A stretch of DNA of 28,777 nucleotides from Candidatus Bathyarchaeota archaeon (GTDB lineage Archaea > Thermoproteota > Bathyarchaeia > Bathyarchaeales > UBA233): NCBI GenBank assembly GCA_029907045.1, contig JARYMR010000007.1, positions 1 to 28,777 on the forward strand. Reading direction: 5' to 3'. This document shows positions 15,287 through 22,072 of this stretch, piece by piece (position 1 is the first letter of the stretch; each line of letters begins with the position of its first letter). Below the pieces are notes generated by a model. That model was not told the origin of the DNA, did no database searches, and was given only the letters and a program-made list of their open reading frames with translations. The position numbers and the translations under genes are program-made.

Positions 15287-16450
15287 TTAGATTCCAAATA
15301 TCATGCTTACTAGAAATATGCTGGCAAAGTAGGATAAGGCGCCTATGAAAAAGCTTTTTGTCCAAGAAAACTGGGTTAACGATTGGGTGGCAATTGCGCA
15401 TAATCCCATGGTCCACAAGTATACAGCTATTTGGACATACCAGTAAATTTGATTAACAAGCCAAATATCTTCCAACAATTTGGCGATGGCATTCTCTCTT
15501 TCTCCATTTACGCCGCCGAGCAAATCAAAACCGTAATAAAGGGTTGGCAAAGTTGAGAAGGCTATAGCGTTTATGACTGCTTGTATAAACATGGTTATAA
15601 GAGCAAATCCAACCGAAATCAGCACAGATCTCCATAAAATTTTTGCTCTAAAAGCTTTAACCGTTATGTAAAGTAGCCCTCCGAGAAAAATCCATCTGAT
15701 AACAAACTGCGTGAAAGCAGACAATGAAAAGCTGAGTATATCACCAATGCCTGTTAGTGAAGGTTTAAAAATTCCTCCAAAAAACAATCCATCAACCAAT
15801 AAAATTATGTTCGCGTTTTCACTCCATTCAAAATCTAATTTTAGACCCGTAATATTAGCCCAACTTGCGGTAGCGCTGTTATTTAACCAGTTTTCCCCAA
15901 GTGGTATTGTTAAGTTGTTCCACACGTTAGCGATGGAATTGGTAAAATTCTCTGTTAAGTCATAATAAAAGTAATCAGAAGAGGTTGACGAAAATAGGAA
16001 GATGGTTACATTTTCTGGGCTTTGCTCCGGACTCGTCCATTTTATTCTTAAGTATAAACTTTTGTAACCATCAGGTTCGGAGCAATTTATGTTTCCAATA
16101 TCGTTTAGCTGCATCCATATTTGATTGGTATCATCAATCGAGAATTGGATGCTTCTGTTTCCATAATAGGCTTCGCTTCCACTTATATAGTCGGTGAAAT
16201 TTTCCTCACGAATTACTCCATCTGGAACAGTCCATAAATTGGGGTTTTCTGTCCATACGTCCAACTCTTCAGCCTTTGGCCAAGTGTGTTCAAAATACTG
16301 TTTAGAGAATAAGGCATAGGCAAATCCCATATCTGCTACAATGAAAAGAATCATTATTAGAATTGGTCCAATGTATTTTGGGTTTTGGATTATTTCTTTA
16401 AACGCCTTGTGGGGTGCGTATATTACTTTGAATATTCCGTAGGCAAACAA
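15287..16450 (-). CDS. Yip1-like membrane protein with extracytoplasmic beta-rich insert
   Basis: This is a 387-residue membrane protein. Residues 1-50 have the Yip1-domain opening (IYAPHKAFKEIIQNPKYIGP, then a membrane helix), and about 245-387 hold four or five more helices with the usual Yip1 pattern. Between them sits a soluble part of about 190 residues rich in beta strands, Trp and Tyr (ENPNLWTVPDGV, YYGNRSIQFSIDD, YKSLYLRIKW, NNLTIPLGENW, GLKLDFEWSENANIILLVDG). It resembles a carbohydrate-binding or galactose-binding-like jelly roll and has several NxS/T sequons, consistent with an outside location. The start is TTG at 16450 with GGAG upstream. It is convergent with the FtsX-type permease and lies downstream of the HMG-CoA synthase gene. 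Yip1 identity is likely, the insert fold is inference. Confidence 0.75.
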   Translation of the reverse strand: MFAYGIFKVIYAPHKAFKEIIQNPKYIGPILIMILFIVADMGFAYALFSKQYFEHTWPKAEELDVWTENPNLWTVPDGVIREENFTDYISGSEAYYGNRSIQFSIDDTNQIWMQLNDIGNINCSEPDGYKSLYLRIKWTSPEQSPENVTIFLFSSTSSDYFYYDLTENFTNSIANVWNNLTIPLGENWLNNSATASWANITGLKLDFEWSENANIILLVDGLFFGGIFKPSLTGIGDILSFSLSAFTQFVIRWIFLGGLLYITVKAFRAKILWRSVLISVGFALITMFIQAVINAIAFSTLPTLYYGFDLLGGVNGERENAIAKLLEDIWLVNQIYWYVQIAVYLWTMGLCAIATQSLTQFSWTKSFFIGALSYFASIFLVSMIFGI

Positions 16451-16498
16451 TTTTCTGCTCCGCCACTAAATTTCTTCTAAGGATTTATTAAGGGTTTG

Positions 16499-18007
16499 CT
16501 ACATTCCAACCTTCAATCTTCTATAAGTCGTATAATCCACATAATTCAGGAATGGATTTTCAGCTTGATATTTGACTGTGAGTTTTTGGCGTTTTCGCTT
16601 TTCAAGAATTTGGCTTGTGGTAATGAGCGAGTAGGCGTCGCTTCCAGCTCCAGAACCATAACTTACGATTAGGATGCGCTCATTTGGTTTGGCTATGTCG
16701 AGAACGGATGCCAATCCGAGGGGTGAAGAGCCAGAGTATGTGTTGCCAAATTTTGCCACTTGAATTGATGGCAAATACTGTTCTTCTTTAAAGCCGAGTT
16801 CTTTGGCGACTTTTATTGGAAATTGTACGTTGGGCTGGTGGGCAACAAAATAATTAATGTCTTCAACTTTAAGGTTAAGCCTTTCCATAAGCTTCTTCGC
16901 CGCCTTACGAATATGCTTAAAGTAGGCTGGTTCTCCAGTGAATCTTCCACCATGCATTGGATAGGGTTCGCCGTCTCTGCGCCAAAAGTCCGGAGTGTCC
17001 GAAGTGCATGAATACCATCCTTCAACCTCAGCTATGACATCATTTTTTCCGAAGATGTAGGCGCATGCGCCGAAGCCCACAAAGAGGTCTAATTCTCCGC
17101 CTGGGCAGTCTCTTGGAGCTGCTTGGGAATTGTCTGTGCCTATTACCATGGCGTATTGAATGTTTGATTTTGGATAATTAACCAATGAGGCTGCATCCTT
17201 AAACATGCTTGTGGCAGCCTTGCAAGCGAATTCCGTGTCTACGGCATCCACTCCTTGAACGTCTTCGTCTTCTTCGCCGAGTTTCAGAACCTGCGCAACC
17301 TTTGAGGCTATGGGTTTAACAGCGTAGGGGTTGGATTCGGAACCAACGTAAACTTTTCCTACATGGGTGCTGTCTACTCCAGAATGAATTAGGGCGAGTT
17401 TTCCAGCTTCCACAGCCGCCGTTATGGAGTCTTCGTCGATGAATGGTACTGAACGTTCCATATTGCCCTCTTTAATCCTGAATCTTGAAAGGTAAACTCC
17501 ATAACCCACTATTCCAGGCGTCTCATACATTTTATTTGGCTTAACAACATTGTATTCCTGATGTGGATAATATTCGTCTGCGAATGTGAAGGCTAGGGAA
17601 ATTGTTGGAATTACGTCGCTTCTGTCAACGGAATAGCGTCTCCTAAACCTTGGAACAACTTCTCTCTCCTCAAAAACTGAAAAGTCAATTTCTTCATCAT
17701 CCTTCACTATATTATCCGTTAATCTTCCTGGGACGCGGATTTTGCCGTTGTGGAAGGAAACTATGCCATAAATGTATTTTCCAAGTTTTGTGAACTTGTT
17801 TGTGGGTTCGTTGATAAGCGTGCAAATTTCAAGCTTGCCCTTCTCGTAGAATAGGTCTATGTCAACCATTTTTCCGAAGCTTTTTCTTCCGCAAACTCCA
17901 CAGTAGTCTCTAACCTCAAAATATTCTTTTCCGCAGATTCCGCAGCGTCTTCCCCTTAACCTATCGCCTAAATATGAAACTCTTCTCTCTATTGGTTCAC
18001 TGCTCAT
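16499..18007 (-). CDS. HMG-CoA synthase with N-terminal DUF35 zinc-ribbon/OB domain
   Basis: This enzyme condenses acetyl-CoA and acetoacetyl-CoA to HMG-CoA, entering the mevalonate pathway to archaeal lipids. Residues 1-130 are a DUF35 unit: a zinc ribbon with C22, C25, C36 and C39, then an OB-fold containing NGKIRVPGRLTD. Residues 165-502 are the synthase, with the catalytic set E224 (VGSESNPYAV), C262 (DTEFACKAATS) and H390 (AHQPNVQFP) plus TSDTPDFWRR and GRFTGEPAYFKH, all matching the family. Ordinary archaeal synthases are about 350 residues with DUF35 as a separate gene in a thiolase-synthase-DUF35 complex; here two of the three are one chain of 502 residues. Its ATG overlaps the thiolase-like gene's stop by 4 bases, so translation is coupled. 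Confidence 0.93.
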   Translation of the reverse strand: MSSEPIERRVSYLGDRLRGRRCGICGKEYFEVRDYCGVCGRKSFGKMVDIDLFYEKGKLEICTLINEPTNKFTKLGKYIYGIVSFHNGKIRVPGRLTDNIVKDDEEIDFSVFEEREVVPRFRRRYSVDRSDVIPTISLAFTFADEYYPHQEYNVVKPNKMYETPGIVGYGVYLSRFRIKEGNMERSVPFIDEDSITAAVEAGKLALIHSGVDSTHVGKVYVGSESNPYAVKPIASKVAQVLKLGEEDEDVQGVDAVDTEFACKAATSMFKDAASLVNYPKSNIQYAMVIGTDNSQAAPRDCPGGELDLFVGFGACAYIFGKNDVIAEVEGWYSCTSDTPDFWRRDGEPYPMHGGRFTGEPAYFKHIRKAAKKLMERLNLKVEDINYFVAHQPNVQFPIKVAKELGFKEEQYLPSIQVAKFGNTYSGSSPLGLASVLDIAKPNERILIVSYGSGAGSDAYSLITTSQILEKRKRQKLTVKYQAENPFLNYVDYTTYRRLKVGM

Positions 18008-19212
18008 TTGTGGTTCCTCCCTAAAATGTAGACGTAACTTTTAGTTCCAAAACCCTCAAGCTCAACAACACATCCATAACTTAGTTTTTCATCACTTTTG
18101 GCTTGTCGTTCTCCAGCTTCACCCCTTAACTGTTTGAAAACTTCGAAAATTTGGGCTCCACCAGTGGCGCCCAGTGGGTTTCCATCTGCTTTTAATCCAC
18201 CGTTAAGGTTTGTGAAAAGCTTTCTTCCGTTAATTTCATAATACCCCTTATAATCTTGACAGCTTTGGTATATGCTTTGCCAAGCCCTTCCACGTTCACA
18301 AAATCCTAAATCCTCCAGCGTAATCATCTCCATAACCGTAGACTGGTCATAAAGTTCCAAAATTTGTATATCCCAAAGGCTTATTCCAGCCCTTTTCAAA
18401 GCATTTTTTATGGCGATTTGGCTTGCAAGGAAATGGGTTAGGTTTTCTCTTGTTGGAAACGTGAGATAGTCCGTGGCGGAAGAAGAACCAAGAATATAGA
18501 CTGGCGTGTCAGTAAACTTTTCCGCAAAATCTTCGCTTGTGAGAATGAGTGCAGAAGCGCCGTCCGAAATTGGTGCATAATCGTAAAGTCCCAAAGGTTT
18601 TCCGGCTTCTTTCCTAGCGTTTAAAACTTGCTCAACAGTTATTTTCCTCTGAAACTGTGCATACTCATTTTTTGTTGCGTGCAAATGATTTTTAACTGAA
18701 ATTTGTGCCAAGGCAATGTTTAATTTTTTAAGATTTTCGCCATTTATCTCATACTTTTTAATGTAAGCCCTAAGCATAAGCTCATGGTTTGCTTCTGGCG
18801 TGCACCCAGCATAATAACTCCATGGGTCCTCGAGAAGCATAAGGTCGTCGCGGATTTTGTCCCAGCGATCTGTCATTTTCTCTATTCCGCCAACCAAAAC
18901 CACCTTGTATCTTCCAGCTTGGATGGCGTTGCAAGCATTCAGTAGGGCTGAGCTGAAGGAGCGGGTCACTTCCATCGGCACATGCAACTCCGTGAGTTCT
19001 GAGAGAAAACCTTCCTCCAGTCCGAGTTTATTCGTTATTGGCAAGAAATAGTCTGATAGGTAACAGGCTTCTAGGTCTTTGCGTTCTATGCCCGCTTCCT
19101 GCGAAGCCTTAAGCCAAGCCTCTTCAATAAGCTTTTCAGGTTCCTTCTCATAATGTTCGCCGAATTTTGTTCTTCCAACCGCAACTATTGCTGGACGATT
19201 CTCCATTGTCAT
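18004..19212 (-). CDS. Thiolase-fold protein lacking catalytic residues (SCPx/acetoacetyl-CoA thiolase family)
   Basis: This protein of about 402 residues aligns from end to end with archaeal acetoacetyl-CoA thiolases of the HMG-CoA-synthase complex (VVLVGGIEKMTD, YAPISDGASALIL, ITLEDLGFCERG, GATGGAQIFEVFKQLRGEAG). The catalytic positions are changed: the nucleophile Cys is Thr83 (MEVTRSFSSALLNAC), the HDCF motif is YDQS (Tyr288), GHP is GNP (Asn345), and the final glycine-rich loop NVGGSG reads ELEGFG. Thiolysis or Claisen condensation is therefore unlikely. It probably serves as a structural or CoA-channelling partner of the DUF35-synthase fusion, with which it overlaps by 4 bases. Numbering uses the ATG at 19212; GGTG lies just before, the ATG at 19206 is equally possible, and a TTG at 19236 is less likely. 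Confidence 0.88.
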   Translation of the reverse strand: MTMENRPAIVAVGRTKFGEHYEKEPEKLIEEAWLKASQEAGIERKDLEACYLSDYFLPITNKLGLEEGFLSELTELHVPMEVTRSFSSALLNACNAIQAGRYKVVLVGGIEKMTDRWDKIRDDLMLLEDPWSYYAGCTPEANHELMLRAYIKKYEINGENLKKLNIALAQISVKNHLHATKNEYAQFQRKITVEQVLNARKEAGKPLGLYDYAPISDGASALILTSEDFAEKFTDTPVYILGSSSATDYLTFPTRENLTHFLASQIAIKNALKRAGISLWDIQILELYDQSTVMEMITLEDLGFCERGRAWQSIYQSCQDYKGYYEINGRKLFTNLNGGLKADGNPLGATGGAQIFEVFKQLRGEAGERQAKSDEKLSYGCVVELEGFGTKSYVYILGRNHK

Positions 19213-19340
19213 ATGCACCTTTTTGTCAATTAGCAAATATCCCTTCCAAAATGACTTTTAAGTGTTTGCCATTTTGGGGCTTCTTGAAAATTCAATAATT
19301 CATCAACCAATCATATATAAACGAACTGAGGACGGAGCCC

Positions 19341-19655
19341 ATGTCAAACAAAGAAAATTATCGTTTAGGTATAACCGTTAAGGAAATACAAGGAAAATGT
19401 CCAATCTTCAAGATTGGAGAAAAAATAACAATAGAATCGCCCAAAGTTGTTATTAACAAAACGGATAACCTTTGCGTTCACGCCTTCGGCTCATTGCTTT
19501 CCATGATTGTGCCCTTAAGCCATGGAATAAGTTTTAAACAATGAGGCTTATCCAAGGAAGATGGGGAAAAAGGTTGTATCCAATGTTTAGACCCTGGAAA
19601 ACCATACACAGACGGCGGAACAGTGATTTTTGAGATAAGGCGAGAAAGAATCTGA
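19341..19655 (+). pseudogene. TIGR04076-like small protein interrupted by an in-frame TGA
   Basis: The frame from ATG 19341 (GGAG upstream) encodes a protein resembling the TIGR04076 family: RLGITVKEIQGKCPIFKIGE, a KTDNLCVHAFGSLLSMIVPL block, then TGA at 19542-19544. The same frame continues without further stops through GLSKEDGEKGCIQCLDPGKP and YTDGGTVIFEIRR to TGA 19653-19655, which are the expected C-terminal motifs. The full protein would be 104 residues. The interrupted codon sits where a Leu-like residue is expected (FKQ-x-GLS), so one base change from TTA to TGA explains it. It is either a nonsense mutation, a sequence error or readthrough. Function of the family, which has conserved cysteines, is unknown. 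Confidence 0.75.
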
Positions 19656-19717
19656 ATAGATTGTTCAAAAAACTTTTATTTCATGGTGTTGAATAGGCTA
19701 ACCATTAAGTGGTTAAC

Positions 19718-20197
19718 ATGGCACTCATAAATATACTTCGCTTTGTACCGCTTACAAGCTTAATTGCAAAGGGTGGTCCTTTACGAGATATTATTTTTGA
19801 AAGGCTGGGCATGGGACTTGCAATAATTTTTTCATTGGTGCTTTTCTTTGCCAGCTTGTTAGTATTAGCAGTTATTCTTTATCTCGCCGGATTACTCGTT
19901 GTAGGCGGAAAAAGGGCTCGTTTCACAGATGCATTGATAATCTCTCTTCTGGGAACGGTTTTGTCAACACTTTTCCTCATGCTCATCCCTTATTCCCTCA
20001 TAGCCCTAATACTTAGCATCATCACTTGGCTTCTATTAATAAAAAGCCTCTATGAAACGGGATGGCTTGGGTCGTTGGCTGTTGGCATATTGGCAATAAT
20101 CATTTACTTGGCTGTCATAATTTTACTGGCTTTGTTCTTTGGCATTCTTGCCATTATAATTGAACGTCTTCTTTCTCTCATGATTTTAATCCTTTAG
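19718..20197 (+). CDS. Small multi-pass membrane protein, unknown
   Basis: This is a very hydrophobic protein of 159 residues with about four to five membrane segments and hardly any soluble part; only short charged loops such as VGGKRARFTDAL interrupt it. I recognise no named family. The frame opens at GTG 19709, but the ATG at 19718 has GTGGT just upstream and is preferred. It is followed 10 bases later by a second small membrane protein and probably shares its transcript. A TATA-like TTTTATTT at 19672-19679 may be its promoter. Confidence 0.75.
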   Translation: MALINILRFVPLTSLIAKGGPLRDIIFERLGMGLAIIFSLVLFFASLLVLAVILYLAGLLVVGGKRARFTDALIISLLGTVLSTLFLMLIPYSLIALILSIITWLLLIKSLYETGWLGSLAVGILAIIIYLAVIILLALFFGILAIIIERLLSLMILIL

Positions 20198-20207
20198 AGG
20201 TTCAAAA

Positions 20208-20750
20208 TTGTTTAGTGAAAAAACCCGAACTGTGTTTTTAGGTTTAGCCTTTCTAATTTTTCTTTTGCTTTCTTATGTTGAAAATACAATTTTCTTCCAA
20301 AGCTTGAATACTATTCTCAGCAATCAGCTTGCAGCCATAGCAGTACTTTTCATACATAACCTTCTCGTCATTTCACTCATTCTTTTAGGTATGAGTTTCT
20401 ACGTTAATTTGGTTGTTTTAAACTTCTTTAAGAGAGAAAGGTATGGAAACATTGTGCTTGAACATCCGAAAACTTTTGCGTTAGTTTTTACTGTTATGAT
20501 TGTTTTCTTAAGCATTTTAAGGGGAGGTTCTCTCCTTGGCGGGATAACTGTTGAAGCTTTACCTTTAATTCTGCTTATAAGCACGCCTATAGGGATTGTT
20601 GAGGGTTATGGAATTTACTTAACAATAGAGAAAACTTTGAGCAGAACAATGTCCATGAAGGATTTAGCGTACATTTACAGCATATTTCTAATTGCAGCCG
20701 TCATGGAAGTTGGTTTTGTAAATTTACTCATAATGGTTTTGAAAGCGTAA
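20208..20750 (+). CDS. Small multi-pass membrane protein, unknown
   Basis: This is a hydrophobic protein of 180 residues with about five or six membrane helices. Conserved-looking features are a basic loop (NFFKRERYGNIVLEHPKTFA) and ISTPIGIVEGYGIYLTIEKTLSR near the end, which faintly recalls SpoIIM-type (DUF95) proteins, though I do not claim that family. The start is TTG 20208 with AGAGG at 20196-20200, overlapping the stop of the previous gene, so the two membrane proteins are translated as a pair. It ends 51 bases before the nicotinate phosphoribosyltransferase gene, which appears to have its own promoter. Confidence 0.75.
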   Translation: MFSEKTRTVFLGLAFLIFLLLSYVENTIFFQSLNTILSNQLAAIAVLFIHNLLVISLILLGMSFYVNLVVLNFFKRERYGNIVLEHPKTFALVFTVMIVFLSILRGGSLLGGITVEALPLILLISTPIGIVEGYGIYLTIEKTLSRTMSMKDLAYIYSIFLIAAVMEVGFVNLLIMVLKA

Positions 20751-20769
20751 AACGTAAAACCCTAAAACG

Positions 20770-20791
20770 TTTATTTAAGCTATGTTTGGAG
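20770..20791 (+). promoter_or_regulatory. TATA-like box and ribosome binding site of the NAPRTase gene
   Basis: TTTATTTAA at 20770-20778 lies about 28 bases before the ATG at 20802, so the transcript may be leaderless; GGAG at 20788-20791 is an alternative ribosome binding site. Confidence 0.45.
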
Positions 20792-20801
20792 CGCCAAGCA
20801 A

Positions 20802-22010
20802 ATGAAGAGGTTGTTCCATTACGCTTCGGATGAAGAAATAAAACGCGGCGAAACCACAGACATATACTTTGTAAGAACAAAACAAATTATAGAGGCAAAG
20901 GGCTTAGACAAAACGCCAGTCATCGCGGACGTTACGCCTGGCAAACTTCCGCATGGTTGGCCTTGGGGAATTTTATGCGGAATGGAAGAAGTCGTCCACT
21001 TATTTGAGGAATTAAATGTGGATGTTTACGCCATGCCTGAAGGAAGCGTGTTTCGCCATGAAGATTTTAGAGGCGTAAGAGAGCCCGTAATGCGAATAGA
21101 AGGGCCTTATGGCAATTTCTGCCTGTATGAAACACCCCTTCTTGGCTTAATTTGTCAAGCCTCTGGTGTGGCAACCCGAGCAGCAAGAATGCGCAAGGTC
21201 GTTGGAGATAAGACATTAATCTCTTTTGGAATTCGTCGTATGCATCCAGCGCTTTCTCCCATGATTGACCGCGCCTCCTACATAGGTGGCTTTGACGGCG
21301 TATCAAGCCTTAGTGGAGCAAAAATTTTGGGAATAGAACCGTCTGGCACCATGCCCCACGCTTTGATAATAGTTTTCGGAGACCAAGTTAAGGCTTGGAA
21401 AGCCTTTGATGAAGTAATCTTGCCTAAAGTTCCAAGAATCGCATTAGTAGACACTTATTCAGATGAGAAGATGGAGGCTATAATGGCTGCTGAAGCCCTA
21501 AAAGAACGCTTATATGCTGTTCGCCTTGACACACCAGCCTCAAGAAAGGGAAATTTTGCAGAGCTTATCCGCGAAGTAAGGTGGGAGCTTGACATTAGAG
21601 GGTTCAATCATGTGAAAATCTTTGTTTCAGGAGGATTAAACGAGGAAAACATGAAAGAATTGTGCGAAGCTGGGGCTGAAGGCTTCGGGGTTGGCACAGC
21701 CTTAAGCAATGCGCCAACAATTGATTTTGCTATGGACATTGTTGAAATTGATGGCAAGCTATGCGCAAAGCGGGGTAAGATGGGCGGCAAAAAACAGGTT
21801 TGGAGATGCCAAAAATGTTTAGCGGATTTGGTTTTACCCTTTGATAAAGCACAGCCTAAATGTCCAGTTTGCGGAGGCAAAACTGAGCCAATGCTAAAAC
21901 CATTAATAAAGAATGGAAAAAAAGTTGCTAAACTGCCAAAGCCTAAGGAAATTCGCCAGTATGTACTGAAACAGATTGAGAAGCTTCAACTTGAAGAGAA
22001 ACTTGCTTAA
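20802..22010 (+). CDS. Nicotinate phosphoribosyltransferase, archaeal type with zinc ribbon
   Basis: This enzyme joins nicotinate and PRPP to nicotinate mononucleotide in NAD salvage. The 402-residue protein has the archaeal-type organisation: an N-terminal domain (GETTDIYFVRTKQI), a TIM-like barrel with ISFGIRRMHPALSP, the conserved His region GIEPSGTMPHALI (H186), the PRPP-phosphate-binding VSGGL at 275-279 and GVGTALSN at 296-303, and a C-terminal zinc ribbon with C336, C339, C354 and C357 as in the Thermoplasma enzyme. Length and motifs are complete. The quinolinate enzyme NadC shares the fold, but the length and zinc ribbon favour NAPRTase. It appears to be transcribed alone. Confidence 0.92.
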   Translation: MKRLFHYASDEEIKRGETTDIYFVRTKQIIEAKGLDKTPVIADVTPGKLPHGWPWGILCGMEEVVHLFEELNVDVYAMPEGSVFRHEDFRGVREPVMRIEGPYGNFCLYETPLLGLICQASGVATRAARMRKVVGDKTLISFGIRRMHPALSPMIDRASYIGGFDGVSSLSGAKILGIEPSGTMPHALIIVFGDQVKAWKAFDEVILPKVPRIALVDTYSDEKMEAIMAAEALKERLYAVRLDTPASRKGNFAELIREVRWELDIRGFNHVKIFVSGGLNEENMKELCEAGAEGFGVGTALSNAPTIDFAMDIVEIDGKLCAKRGKMGGKKQVWRCQKCLADLVLPFDKAQPKCPVCGGKTEPMLKPLIKNGKKVAKLPKPKEIRQYVLKQIEKLQLEEKLA

Positions 22011-22043
22011 AGAAGGTTTGTTCTAAACAATAGACTTAAAAAC

Positions 22044-22052
22044 GTTATAATA
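22044..22052 (+). promoter_or_regulatory. TATA-like box of the second ABC operon
   Basis: GTTATAATA at 22044-22052 lies about 25 bases before the ATG at 22073. GTGATG at 22063-22068 may serve as a weak ribosome binding site. Confidence 0.45.
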
Positions 22053-22072
22053 AAAAGAGAATGTGATGTTTA

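Noticed and set aside
19542..19544. Selenocysteine at the in-frame TGA
   Set aside because: The position corresponds to a Leu-like residue in the family rather than a Cys, and no convincing SECIS-like hairpin was seen in the short 3' region.
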